Shown one piece after another: positions 1 to 13,497 of a stretch of DNA of 64,000 nucleotides; the stretch's first letter is position 1, and every line of letters starts with the position of its first letter. Source of the stretch: Pyrrhoderma lamaoense (lineage: Eukaryota > Basidiomycota > Agaricomycetes > Hymenochaetales > Hymenochaetaceae); assembly GCA_002794735.1 (NCBI GenBank), contig NBAZ01000007.1, forward strand, positions 806,001-870,000, given 5' to 3'. A program made the position numbers and the translations under genes. The notes below the pieces were generated by a model. It was not told the origin of the DNA, ran no database searches, and worked only from the letters and a program-made list of their open reading frames with translations.

Positions 1-20
1 TTTTCTACGGAATTTCCCAG

Positions 21-1676
21 ATTTTACAACCATTCCCGCCATTAGCGACGGTTGAGCAATACATACTTAAGGAAAAACGTGGAAACTGTGTACCGGTATT
101 CGTGCAGTTACCTGCAGACCTTTTAACACCATGTACTGCCTACCTACGCATAGCGAAGGACTCAAAATATAGCTTCTTACTTGAGTCTGTCGTAGGTGGA
201 GAAAATATTGCCCGGTATAGTTTCATTGGAGCTGGTACGTGCAAGTGCAGCTTCAAATTCGCACAACTGCAACCACCATATATGCTCACTATAACGAGAT
301 TTCTAACTCATTTTCGACTTTCAATAGATCCTATTAAAGTAATAAAGACTGGCCCGAATGAAGAACACACTGGGGATCCAATGTCTGTACTCCAGAAGGA
401 ACTCTCTGCATACCACTATATCCGAATTCCTGAAGTACCAACTTTCACAGGTGGTGCAGTAGGATATGTATCCTATGACTGTATCCAATACTTCGAACCA
501 AAAACTACTTGCCAGTTAAAGGATACAGTCAAAATCCCTGAGGCATTCTTCATGCTCTCCGATACCATCGTTGTTTACGACCATCTCTATCAAAACGTTA
601 AAGTTGTATCACATGTATTTGCGCCCTCATCATCCCCCCAAGTTAATCTTGCTTTCACATATCAAACTGCGGTAGAAAAGGCTCGGAGAATAGCAAAAAT
701 TCTGATGGCACCCACGCCAACCCCGGAGGTTGTGCAGCCTCCGATTGTACTAGGCCAACACGCTCAATCAAATGTAGGGAAGGGTGGTTACGAAGGATTT
801 GTTGAGAAGCTGAAACAACATATCGTTGCGGGAGACATCATTCAAGCTGTTCCGAGCCAACGGCTTGCTAGACCGACGACTTTACACCCATTTAATGCGT
901 ATAGACAACTTAGACAAGTCAACCCGAGCCCGTACATGTTTTATGTGGACTGTGGAGATGTGAAAGTTGTAGGAGCCAGTCCAGAAACACTTTGTAAAGT
1001 CGAAAAGAATAAGGTTTACAATCACGCCATCGCTGGAACTATAAAAAGGGGGAAGACACTTGAAGGTACGGTAAACCCAAGTAAGCATACTACTCGTAGA
1101 CTAAATTCTTAACATTCGTGTTTTGCGTTATAAAGAGGACGAGATTCTAGGTAGGGAGCTTCAATCTTCCGAAAAAGATCGCTCGGAACACATAATGCTC
1201 GTTGACCTTGCCCGGAATGACGTCAATCGGGTCTGCCAACCTCATACCGTTAAAGTAGACCAGCTTATGCAGGTCGAGAAATTCAGTCATGTTATACACC
1301 TTACTTCCCAGGTCACTGGTATGCTCCGCCCCGGCAAAACGCGGTTTGACGCATTTAGATCGATATTTCCTGCGGGTACCGTGAGCGGCGCACCCAAAAT
1401 TAAAGCTATTGAACTGGTATACTCTCTGGAGAAAGAAAGCGAGGCGTCTATGCTGGTGCTGTTGGACGTTGGGACTTTGCTGATGATGAAATGGATGTCT
1501 GTATTGCTATCCGGACCATGCTATTCAAAGATGGGAAGGTATACCTTCAGGCTGGTGGGGGTATTGTGTTTGATAGTGTCGAAGAAGATGAATATGTTGA
1601 AACATTAAATAAATTGAAGGGAAACCTGAAGGCATTAGAGGCGGCTGAAGGTATATGTTTTGATATTTTCCCCTAA
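21..1676 (+). CDS. TRP2: Anthranilate synthase component I (5' end outside window)
   Basis: Converts chorismate plus ammonia or glutamine nitrogen to anthranilate, the first step of tryptophan synthesis in the cytosol. The readable part starts after a probable acceptor (cag at 18-20) with a stretch ending in the family's PADLLTP. It continues with FLLES (the LLES tryptophan feedback site), [49 protein letters not shown] and [14 protein letters not shown], the chorismate-binding domain in normal order. Introns lie at about 236-329 and at 1066-1135 (gaag/gtacgg ... aaag/aggac), the latter rejoining the codon so that LEEDE is read. At about 1436-1440 the frame breaks: after SLEKE the conserved [18 protein letters not shown] is only readable one frame over, as if one base were missing from gaaagc. 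This is a likely consensus error, otherwise an inactivating frameshift. The first exon(s) lie upstream of the window. The gene converges on the uS2m gene. Confidence 0.95.
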
Positions 1677-1908
1677 CCTTCACTCTCAGTGGCTAATATC
1701 TGTTTACTGCTCCATAGAGTATTGGTTCAAGGTTCAACAAGGACAACACATTCCGTTGCCAGCCTAATGTCTAGTTTTTATTTGTCAAGTAGATATGTAT
1801 GCGAATGTATAATTACTAAATTAGTGCCCCCAAATTCATAGTCAATAAGATGCAAGCTAAAAATGAAAGCAATACGAGATCTTAATTAAGTATATTATAT
1901 AGGAATAA

Positions 1909-2871
1909 CTACCCGGTCCTCTCCTGCTCCTCAATCTGTTTTCGCTCTCTTTCTAACTCCCTGTCATGCTCTTCATCCAAAATCCGACGTTGCTCTTTCT
2001 GCTTCTTGAGCTGCTCTTTCCTGACCTCAAGACCTTCCCGTCCTGCAATACTGAGCATCCCGGCTACGAGTTCTGCTGTTCGAGTGCTCTCGTCATTTCC
2101 GGGGATGGCGTACATAACAATACGTGGATCTACATTGGAATCGACGATACCAATCGTAGGGATGTGTTCAATAGCTGCTTCACGGATGGCAGGCATATTC
2201 GCAAGGGGGTTGAGGATCACGAGTAAGTCAGGGATAATTTTGGTGGATTGAACGGTTTGAGTGTCGAAGTGGTGTAACCTGTTGGTAAGAGTACCAGGAA
2301 GCCATTTTTCACCCACATAATAGCTCTGTTCACCCATACGTTCACAAGCTTTCTTGACGGCAGGCCGAATATCTGGTCGTGTACCAACGAAGACAATAGT
2401 CCCTCCAGCTGCAGCGATAGCACGCGTAACATTGGCCGCTCTCCTAAGCATGGGTAAAGTACGGTCAAGGTCAATGACTGTGATACCTGCACGCGAACCA
2501 TAGGCGTATGGCATGAAATTTGGGTTCAAGAGAGAAGTAGAGTGACCGAGATGAGCACCAGCAGCCAGTAGGGCGGAAATAGTCGCTTGGCCGGGAGAAG
2601 GGGGGCGTTTAAGAGAATGGCTGGGTTTCCAAGTCGTGTCGCGAGTTTGAGTTGACCCGAACTGAGAGTAGTGCTCGTCAAATAGCTTGTTCAAGGCGCG
2701 TTCAGTCTGGAAGTCAGACCAGTCTTCAGGTGTTTTTAATTGAGCATCATGAGGAATAGCGCTTGAGAGACATCGCCTTCCCAAAGACGATGGTTTTACA
2801 GATGATGACGCTGATGTTGATGTCGAGGCGATGACAGCGCGCCGACAATGGTGAGCAATGTGTCTACTCAT
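1909..2871 (-). CDS. MRP4: Mitochondrial small-subunit ribosomal protein uS2m
   Basis: This is a single uninterrupted 320-residue frame, unusual in this intron-rich window. The N-terminal ~40 residues are rich in Arg, Ser and Ala and lack acidic residues, as expected for a mitochondrial presequence. The S2 domain follows: ALLAAGAHLGH (~residue 103), GITVIDLDRTL, GGTIVFVGTRPD, WLPGTLTN, PDLLVILNP, HIPTIGIVDSNVDP and YAIPGNDES, all hallmark uS2 blocks in the right order. The C-terminus is a charged, Lys/Glu-rich helix. It is a structural component of the mitochondrial small ribosomal subunit. It is transcribed head-to-head with the Ssb-type Hsp70, whose start is 184 bases away, so the two probably share a promoter. 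Confidence 0.95.
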   Translation of the reverse strand: MSRHIAHHCRRAVIASTSTSASSSVKPSSLGRRCLSSAIPHDAQLKTPEDWSDFQTERALNKLFDEHYSQFGSTQTRDTTWKPSHSLKRPPSPGQATISALLAAGAHLGHSTSLLNPNFMPYAYGSRAGITVIDLDRTLPMLRRAANVTRAIAAAGGTIVFVGTRPDIRPAVKKACERMGEQSYYVGEKWLPGTLTNRLHHFDTQTVQSTKIIPDLLVILNPLANMPAIREAAIEHIPTIGIVDSNVDPRIVMYAIPGNDESTRTAELVAGMLSIAGREGLEVRKEQLKKQKEQRRILDEEHDRELERERKQIEEQERTG

Positions 2872-3055
2872 GGCCTAAGTGACGAAAAGAAAGAAGGGCC
2901 AAAAGGCAGATACCAAAGAGGGTAGTCTTAGTCATCACGAGGCATCAACAGAAATCATTTAATTTTTTTTTCTTAGTCCTTCTTCAGTCCTCCTCTTCCT
3001 CATCCCTCTCTCCCTTATTTTTTTCTCTTTATTTTTTATATCTTAAAATACAAAA
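2872..3055. promoter_or_regulatory. Divergent promoter between uS2m and Ssb-type Hsp70
   Basis: These 184 bases separate two start codons on opposite strands. The half next to the Hsp70 gene is a nearly pure pyrimidine tract on the + strand (about 2960-3045: runs of T and C ending in TTATATC), a common feature of highly expressed fungal genes. I see no further defined factor site. Shared regulation is an inference from spacing. Confidence 0.6.
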
Positions 3056-5239
<2,184 letters not shown>

Positions 5240-5534
5240 AAGCATTGTAAAATTTAGGAAGACAGGTTAAAAGTAAATAATGTACGACAACTGTTACTTC
5301 CCAGTTTGTACGACAAAGATGTGTTTTGCCAAAATTTGTCACATGTGTGGCAGACCCCTCCTAGCTACTTTGTATTACTCGCGTGTATGCGTTGCTTGCA
5401 CTTTTCTCTCTCTGTTTTGTTATTTCTCTGTTTTATTCTAAACCTCTTTTGCTATTAAACAAATGAATACAACATGTGTGAAAATAATTGAGTTAAGTAC
5501 CGAAAGTGAGGAGATATAAAGTAATGCAAGTAAA

Positions 5535-6866
5535 CTATAATAAGCACTTATATACTTTCAGCGCGACTCCAAGTATTTGTAGCTCCTCATCTGCACCGTC
5601 GCATAGTGCCTTGTCGGCTTCAGCAAATGCCATTGCACACCGAGCTTTTTGTCTTGCAGATAATGTGGGATGTAAGATTACAAGATCATGTAACTAGAAG
5701 ACAATCATGAGATATGCTCTTTGCTTAATGTGTTAGAAAGAGGTAATATTACCTGAGAAAGGAGCTGGGCAGCAGAGTATCCCTCTCTGACTAATTCCTT
5801 GACTTTTGCCCGGACCGATTCGAAGCCTTTTCCTTGCTTCTTGCTGTCGATATCCATGCCCTCTTCACCGATAATATCAACTCCCAAAGTGCGACCAAAG
5901 GAGTTGACAATACTGTCCGGTACAACTCCCGCTATTTCCTGTATATCTTCTGCAGTTATATCGGTAGGAGGACTTGATGATGAAGAAAGACGAGATGCGG
6001 ATTGTAAGTAGGTGATTGAACGCCGAAGATCTCCACCAGAGACATTTATCAAAGCATCTACTACCCCAGGAGTAACACTAATATTCTCTGCACTAGCGAT
6101 GTATTGCAGTCTGTCAGCCGTCGCACTGTTTTCTAGTGGTCTAAACCGGAATTTTGAACACCTTGAAGCAAGAGGCTCGATGATGCGTGTTACGTAGTTA
6201 CAAACGAGACAAAATCGAGTGATGCGTGCATAGGTTTCCATTATTCTACGAAGCGCAGACTGAGCATCTTGGGTCATTGAATCAGCTTCATCTAAGATGA
6301 TTATTTTGTATGGGGGACATGGGTATATACGTCCATCCGAAGCAACAGTCTGAGCTCGTGGAGTTTGTCGAGCAAAATCCTTGATTTTTTCTCGGACGAT
6401 GGTAATTCCTCGCTCATCCGAGGCATTGAGCTCAAGAACTCTATTACGAAAGTTGTCTGGGCTATATTGATAACATTAAATGAGTACAGGGGGTAGTGTG
6501 TAAACAACACTAAGGACTGACCCAAAGAGTTGACGAGAAAGTGCAAGAATTGTGGATGTTTTTCCTGTTCCTGGTGGCCCGTAAAATAGCATATGAGGAA
6601 GCTATGGGAAGCTGGATTAGTATATATAATATTACAGTCAGACGAGACATACGTTTGTGGATGTCAGTGTTTTCTGGAGGACAGACACTATATGTTCTTG
6701 TGACGAAACATCATCAATCGTTTTTGGTCGACTATGATAAGCTAAGTAGAGAATCACCTTCGAGAAGAAATTAGTAAACTTACTATTTTTCTACCCATGG
6801 TTGTAAGGCTGGGTCCACAGCGTTTTTTGGAGTCTGTTTAGAAGCGGCTTGTGGTTTCAAGAACAT
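5535..6866 (-). CDS. RFC2: Replication factor C small subunit (yeast Rfc2 / human RFC4 type)
   Basis: AAA+ clamp-loader subunit that helps load PCNA at primer-template junctions in the nucleus. On the minus strand the gene starts at 6866 ([13 protein letters not shown]...), followed by [19 protein letters not shown] (split by a short intron), Walker [11 protein letters not shown] (~6550-6575), Walker [10 protein letters not shown] (~6270-6305), the SRC motif in [13 protein letters not shown], and SGGDLRRSI of sensor 2. The last exon, past an intron at ~5700-5752, reads [15 protein letters not shown]... and stops at 5535. The PWVEKYRPK start and the order of motifs match the RFC4/Rfc2 branch better than RFC2/Rfc4 or RFC5, but branch assignment by eye is less certain than the family. 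It lies head-to-head with CAF-1 large subunit. Confidence 0.93.
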
Positions 6867-7078
6867 GTCCACACCGGCGTAATTAACTTTCAAGTTTGAA
6901 GTCACAAGGATGCACGCGTCTTTGGCTAAGCATTCGAATTAAGTTGTTCTGTCACGATGTGACGAGGCGCGCTAGTCACACATTTGTCTCCTTCGCGCTC
7001 TTCATGTTCGCTGTCCAAGCATTCCTTCAGGTATAAGGAGGAAAGGAGCACTGGAGATAGAGATCGTGTCGGCTTACT
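6867..7078. promoter_or_regulatory. Divergent RFC / CAF-1 promoter with ACGCGT element
   Basis: This 212-base region lies between the start codons of two S-phase genes transcribed in opposite directions. It contains a perfect ACGCGT at 6914-6919, the Mlu-I cell-cycle box bound by MBF-type factors in fungi, and a GC-rich gaggcgcgc at ~6963-6971. That the site is used here is an inference. Confidence 0.5.
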
Positions 7079-9964
7079 ATGCTTCTGGAAGACATGTCAA
7101 ATATGGACGTTCTGAAAGGTACAGAACACGTTTGCTATAACTTCTTATGCGATAACTATTCACATTTTCTACTAGATAAAGTGGAAAATTCACTGACATC
7201 ACGTACGTTGAGGCATCTGAAACAACAACCGAACTCCTAACTCACAGAGAATTATGTATAACAACAGCTGTTAAAAGTGAGAAACACCCAATTGCTGAAC
7301 TTAAGAATGGCAAAGTCATCTTTCGCCAAAAACCACTTTCATGCGAGAAGATGTCAGAAACTATGCAGGGTACGTGTCTTACGAGTGCAAAAAGTGATAA
7401 AGCAATGAAAAAGTTGATAAATGCTACTTCTAATTCCAGAAATCGTAACATTCCGCGACCTCTTGAGGCAACGCATTTTAACTCAGAGTCCGCCGCTTGA
7501 AGCGATCCCAGAGGAATATGTCCCATTAATCGCCAAATTGACCCATGAGAGGTACATTTTATCGATGGTGCATATACAAGTAATCCTAATAGCATTATAG
7601 TGATAAAACCATTACTTCGCTCTCGAAGCATATACAGGAAGCATTGCAGCCTGAAGACCTTGACGAATACGAAATTGATTCATCGTCATCGAAACCTTTG
7701 ACGCTTTCCTCCATTGAAAAAGCAATAAACTCCATCGCTGACCGCGTAAACTATGGGATGGACTGGATAGAGCGGACTCCAGCTTCCCTAAGTGTTTGGA
7801 GATGGGAAGTAAGGGACTGTAATCGTGACTTCCTCCCAAGAGCTTCGAGAGAAAGACTGGAATCTCGCATCTCTGAGCGTCAACAAGTATGCCTCGTTTT
7901 TAATATTCTCTTCTGAAGAGAAATGTCTACCAGTTTATGCTGAGATTATGTCTTAAAACCAGGCAAAAAGGGATTTACGAGCGGCATTCGATGCTTTACC
8001 TCAAGCAGAGAAGGATGCACTGACGAGGAGTGGGAAAAAAGCTAAGCAAGAAGGGAGCCAAGTTCCTACAAAGTCGGAAGAAAATACCGTAGATGGAGGC
8101 GTTGACATACCCAAGGTCGAACCTGTGAGCAAATTTTATCTCCACATTGGTTGGTATACTAAGACAGTGTGTTATAGGAGCCATGTGAACCATCTGAGGA
8201 TAACACGGACGTTAAGAAAGCTGGTCGACCAAAGAAGGAAAAGCCTGTAGATCCAGAACGGCTCGTGAAGGTTTTCTCTTTCTCGGCGGCTACAGATATT
8301 TTCGAGTTATTAATAACACTTTTTAGGAAAAGGAAAAAGCAGAGAAAAAGGCGGCTAGGGATGAGAAGGAGCGTAAACAAAAAGAAGCTCAAAATAAATC
8401 GAGATCTTTTATGACCAACTTCTTCGCAAAACCTAAGCCAGGAAACAATAAAATAGACTCACCGAAGTCGAAACAAACTCAAAAACCAGATGAAAATGAG
8501 GCTTCATCTTCAACGTCCGAATTCGAGAGGACCTTCAAACCATTTGTTGTGAGGAAGGATGCAATTATGGCACCAATCAATTACTTCCATCGCAATAAGG
8601 AAGTGATCGTGATTGACCAGGATCTTTCAGAAGTCGATATGGCAATGGATGTCGATAGTCCCCAGCACACGACAAGGGATCCAAGAGGTACACTTACAGA
8701 CCTTCTCTATGATTCTTGAATTAAGTATATTTTTAGAGCTTCTCTATGAATTCCTGGCAAGTGTGCCTCCCGAACAGAGGTTACCCTCGAGAAGAGCTTC
8801 TAGAACGGACACGATGAAATTGAAGTCTACATCACAATATTGCGTTCGTGATATAATGAATCAACTATCAGAGGCGGAGGTACTTGGCGATGTCACAGCT
8901 GTTCGTAGGATACATTCTACCTTACGATCGCGACGCAAGATACCTATCAAAGTGCTCATTTTTCATGAAGACACCCGGCCTGGGTACTTCGGGACATTTA
9001 CAAAGTCGTCTTCGACAGTAGGGCCACGAACACCGTTTGCTAAGGATGCTGTAGCTTTTGATTATGGATATGATTCTGGTGCTGAATGGGAGGAGGAAGA
9101 GGAAGGCGCGGATGACTTAAACAGTGTCAATGGAAGCGAAGATGACTCTAGTGATATTGCTTCTGATGATATGGACGGTTGGCTTGTTGATGATGATGAG
9201 ATAGATCCGGGAACACCACTAAGTGAAAGAGCTAGTTCACCTTCGTTCCCTTTGCCAAATGAGCCCCCCATTAAGCGAAAGTCTGCTCCAGAAGGCAACA
9301 AGGAAACCAAAAAGCGAAAAGTCATGCCTCTTGTACCCTTCTCGAAAGGACCGTGCCTTGAGGAGAATATTGGTGAATGCGACTATGAGCCATTCAAGCA
9401 ATATCGGATCCAACTTTTCAATGGTACTAGTTTTTCAAACTGTTTCTCTTATGCTAGGCTTCATCAAACTAACGAAATAACATCCCACCTAGATACACCA
9501 TATCCAATCGATCCATTCACATTTATCTCGACACCAATTGTGATTGAACGTAGTTGCAGATCGAAACAAACTTTTGCAGTCCCTGCCCTTCCTCCCCATG
9601 CCCAAGCCCAACAAAACTCGAGCACGGCTACAGGGACAACAACTACTCCTGATGTGGATACACTGGCAGTAGATTCTTCGTCATCTCAGATTGCAAGTAT
9701 CAGTGTAAATGACCCATCATCTGGTGCAAAGCGCTCTAGCGCTGTCAAGTATCCTTTCCCCCGGCACTGTTACCTTACCTTGCAGATAAAGTGGCAACCC
9801 TTAGCAGTGCAAATATTACATGGCTTGTAGAAAGTCTTTACCAGGACCTCAGGGCACACAAAGTCAAAAAAAATGCCATTGAGGCTAAATTAAAGGAAGT
9901 AGGAGAGAAGTGTCCAATAAGGAAAGTTTGGATTGTAAAGGAAGATGTTTTAGTGCGTGTCTAA
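7079..9964 (+). CDS. Chromatin assembly factor 1 large subunit (p150 / Cac1 / Rlf2 family)
   Basis: Histone H3-H4 chaperone subunit that binds PCNA and deposits nucleosomes behind replication forks. Many exons. The start MLLEDMSNMDVLK at 7079 is the best available (7094 is an alternative Met). Next come LKNGKVIFRQKPLS and VTFRDLLRQRIL, a Lys/Glu/Arg-rich KER-like segment (~8320-8400), and SFMTNFFAKPK. The diagnostic block is KVLIFHEDTRPGYFGTF (~8960-9000) then PFAKDAVAFDYGYDSGAEWEEEEEG and a long acidic tail with DDMDGWLVDDDE. A second conserved part reads YPIDPFTF. The final exon gives LADKVATLSSANITWLVESL and stops at 9962-9964. At 9758-9762 (ccccc) one extra C is needed to join KYPFP to the conserved ALLPYLADKV, a probable consensus deletion. 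Exon edges between 7124 and 7250 are uncertain. Confidence 0.88.
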
Positions 9965-10318
9965 TTTAATTCTAGTCGGATAGCTCTCTCTGATATGTTT
10001 CATGTCTCTATAGAGATCAATAGGAAGGACACCGGTTGCTCCTTGAACGACTTGTTATGTTATTTCTGCTTTTGCTTTCTTCCCTAATTCTCACGCTGTA
10101 TTGTTTTGTTCTACAACTGTATTTATCCTACCATACACTGTTTTGTTTTTTTGGACTCACCCATGTCTCTAAAACGTTATTTTTTTAAAACAAACAAAAT
10201 GGAATATTAATTTACTTGTGATGAAGATGAGTTAGAAAAAAAGCATTGATACAGACATTATATATATAATGATACAAGTAATGTAGCCGTGGATGAAGAA
10301 CGATACAGGTAGAAGACT
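9965..10318. other. Convergent intergenic region, CAF-1 / Spc24
   Basis: AT-rich 354 bases between two 3' ends. I see only presumed 3' UTR sequence with T-rich tracts and a short TATATATA stretch at ~10260; no coding exon. Confidence 0.5.
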
Positions 10319-11099
10319 TCATGAAGATGCTAAATCCCATAACATATCAGCAAACTCCATGTCAGACTTATTTTGATCGTAATCAATACTGTGGACTTCG
10401 CCAGATGGTGAGCCTGACGTGATTAATGAGATTATACGTTAGCATGCATCTCGAACAATGATAAGAAAGGAGATAGAGACGTACGTATAAGAATCTTCTG
10501 TACACGCCCATTTTTATCAGTTACGGATGAAAATCCAAGTCCGCGTATAAACGTCAATCTTAACCTTTTAAAACGAACAAGAGTTTCAGCATAGAGTACA
10601 TATATAAATGATTGTTGGCTTAATCCGTAACAGAAACACTCACGTAGACGAATCCAATTCATGTTCAGATGCAGGATCACTAGCTTTAAGCGCAGTACAC
10701 TCAGCTTTTAGCCTCGACAATGCAGCCTCTTTTTCCGCAAGTGCTCCCTCGGCAGCATTGATATTCTTCATAAACCCCAACCTAGCAGCATCCTGCGCGT
10801 TCAACGCTCCACATGCGCCTCCGAACTAGGAACAGTAGGTGGACGAACACACGAGACACGTGCTGCTTCAAGTGTACGTGTAAGATTCTTCAGGTGAGTG
10901 TACTTCTCATCCAGTTCTTGTTGGCGTTCCGCTGCGACATTACTCATTTGTTCTTCGGCAGACACAATGTTGAGGAAATCGTCAGTGGGGTCAAAGACAG
11001 GACCCATACTCTGCAAGAGGTTTCTGATCACACATAAGACTAGGAGCATGGTATTTCAAGAGTAAGTTACACGCACATCGCATCCTGCAGCTCACTCAT
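10319..11099 (-). CDS. SPC24: Kinetochore protein Spc24
   Basis: Subunit of the Ndc80 complex that links microtubules to the inner kinetochore. On the minus strand, MSELQDA at 11099 is split by an intron (gtgcgt ... gatcag/a) and continues INLLQSMGPVFDPTDDFLN, then a predicted coiled coil rich in Glu, Leu, Ala and Lys. The C-terminal globular part starts LRLFRGLGFSSV and continues with the VQKILIRTSSGEVHSIDYD type of sequence, ending FADMLWDLAS at 10319. The layout (short N-terminal helix, coiled coil, small C-terminal domain with LRLxxxRxLGF) is that of Spc24. The overall length is close to 200 residues, normal for the family. Two ACGCGT motifs occur 80-130 bases upstream. Confidence 0.82.
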
Positions 11100-11552
11100 C
11101 TGGAAGCATTCACCTATCAGTATTTTGGTTAATGTGAAAGTGAAAGCTTCCAATCGTGGTCACGGATAATGTTATGTAACGCGTATGTCACGTAAGATTA
11201 CTAATCAAGAGTTCACGCCACCGACGCGTACACATATCTTCATCATAACCATATATCATATGAATCACAAAATCAACACGGGTAACATTTAGGCGAATAT
11301 AACACATCTCAGCTACCATAATTTGCAACGCGATGAAAGAGAGAAAGTAAGCCGATATGTCAGAAGTCTTGCGAAGCGAGACAAAAAAAAAAGGAAACCC
11401 AAGTACTGTACATGTACACAAAAAAACTCAAAATCGAAACATAAGAAATAAACTCGAGAAGACAATTGGGAGAAAGTATACACAGAACACACAGAAAAAT
11501 TCAAGCCGAAATGGGATGCATAGAGTAGAGCTGGCTGTAACGCTTGTGCTTT
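11100..11552. promoter_or_regulatory. Spc24 upstream region with two ACGCGT motifs
   Basis: This 453-base region lies between the Spc24 start and the stop of histone H1. ACGCGT occurs at 11179-11184 and again at 11224-11229, 80 and 125 bases upstream of the Spc24 start codon, a plausible position for MBF-type S-phase control. The remainder includes an A-rich tract (~11385-11480). I see no coding exon; the short ORFs here are in low-complexity sequence. Confidence 0.4.
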
Positions 11553-12828
11553 TCAAGCTTCCGCCTACGAAAGAAATTAATATATAAAGTTGAAAAAAAA
11601 CAATTTAACATAACTTACCTTGGCTTCTGAGGCTGCTTTCGCAGCTTTCGGTGTAGACTTCTTGGCAGAAGGCTTTGATTTCTGTGCAGCGGCAGCAGCT
11701 GCCTTGGGGGTTGGCTTCTTAGGCCGTGCAGCAGCAGTTTTTGCTGCCGTCTTGAAAGCGTGTCAACTTCTAAATTAAATATGATGTAAGATACGAGATC
11801 AACCTACCTTCTTTACATCTGATTTGCTCGAAGTGGATTTCTTGGTTGTTGCCTTCTTAGCAGAAGGTTTAGGCTTTGCAGCAACCACCTTCTTAGCAGC
11901 AGGAGCCTTTGCTGTAGCTTTCTTTGCGGTCTTAGGTGCCTTGGTTGAGGCCTTGCTCTCCCCTTATGGGTTTTACTTGCCACAGGCTTCTTATTCTGAG
12001 GCGTAATGAGAGTAAATATAAGAAGTCACATGGGTTTTGAAGAATATACTCGTAAATACCTCTTTAGCACTGGTAACAAGGGTTTTCTTAGTCCCCTGGC
12101 TGGTCTTGGATGGCTCCTTAGCGAGCTTAGTAACTTTCTTATTCTGCTTATAGTATGTTAAATTCAGCTCATTGGCCAGTCTAGTGATCTTACCTCTTTC
12201 TCCTGCTTCCCAGCTTCCTTGACAGCTTCAGCCTTAGCTTTGGGAGCAAGTTTGACTTTTCCAGAAGGACCTACGCCACGTGTGAGTGATGAAGACAAAG
12301 GATCACAGTAATCCGTCGTACCCTTTGGAAGAATAAAAATGCCCTTCTCTTCACCAGATACAATAGCTCTCGCGAGTTGACTGGTATGTGACGCATCCAT
12401 GACCAAGTTGTACTGAGATTCGATAAACTGAAAGCAACATGGATCAGATCATGTAACCGGTTAGTATCCACATGACACAGACCTTCTTGATCGTCGGACG
12501 GGAGACACCCAGACGAGCATCTTCGGGGTGTTTGATGATACATTCCTGAGTGACAGTTGTGCATAAGTATCAATTGAAGGACAAGGTGGCGGGATGATCG
12601 TAAACGACATAGAGAAAAGGGGGCACTCTGAGATAACAACAGACTCCAGGTAGTAGTGAACCAATTCTCAAGAGCATGTAATTACTTGTGCAAGAGACCA
12701 CAGCCAAAGAAGATTATCAGGGTTAAGAGATTAAGTACCTTGATCATATCAATCCAGCTTGGATGACTACCGGTCTTTGCGACTTTCTTTGCCGCAGCAG
12801 CCTTGTTGGAAGATGACGTCTTGGACAT
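11553..12828 (-). CDS. Linker histone H1 (copy 1)
   Basis: Binds linker DNA and the nucleosome dyad in the nucleus. From the start at 12828: MSKTSSSNKAAAAKKVAKTG, then the H15/winged-helix domain (HPSWIDMIK, LGVSRPTIKKFIE, LARAIVSGEEKGIFILPKG, GPSGKVKLAPKAKA), then a long Lys/Ala/Pro tail in several exons ending KAEA-stop at 11553. The intron after ...WIDMIK is at the same position as in the second H1 at 16013. In the tail at 11960-11963 (cccc on the + strand) a missing base throws the Lys/Ala frame out: THKG should continue ESKASTKAPK, one frame over. This looks like a consensus deletion rather than biology. Start context and neighbour (divergent from the acyl-CoA-synthetase-like gene) support the model. 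Confidence 0.9.
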
Positions 12829-13497
12829 TGTGAAGAGGGATCAAGAAGAATCTTAGCAGAATCAACAAGTTTTCAAGGCCCTAATTAAAGGAGGAGAGGG
12901 AATCTGGAATGACAAAGACTAGTTGCAAGATTGTGAGCAAGGGTTAGGGAGAACTATGACGGGTATCCGGATTCGTTTCGAAGTCCGCACGCATAGGGAT
13001 CACGTGTTCAGATTGAATTTCAGGCTCGAGTCAACAGTGAGGCAATAGGCAGCGACCAGAGAACAAATTGAGAAGAAGATGGCCGTGTTCGATTAAGTGC
13101 AGCCTTGTGTCAAGAGAAACTGGGAAATCATAGCTAGAAGAGTTGGCATACAGCGAAGGGCTATAGAATTGAGCGAAAAGCGCTAATAATCCATTCTTAC
13201 AGGATTAAAAATGGAAATAACATAATCTATAGCGTCTTACGCAGCAAGGTAGCCAGTTTTAAGTGAGATAAATGACATGAATAGATTTAAAAGAGGGATG
13301 AAAATGAGGGGAGGTGCGAGTAAGTTAAAGTACGAAAAGTCCAAAAGAAGTGAGTCGATCATTGACTCGTTAGAATATTCCATGATCAACACTTTTATAC
13401 ACCGAAGCCGATGTGTAATATAAGTGAATAATTATCACTATTACTGCCCCTCACTCATCTTTGTTGTTTGATATCTGACTTATATTTTTTGTGCACA
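12829..13497. promoter_or_regulatory. Divergent region between histone H1 and the acyl-CoA-synthetase-like gene
   Basis: 669 bases without a supported exon. A palindromic CACGTG lies at 13001-13006. No histone-specific element was recognised. Confidence 0.4.

Noticed and set aside
11824..12006. + strand ORF with LEVDFLVVAFLAEG
   Set aside because: Antisense of the Lys/Ala-rich tail of histone H1 copy 1.
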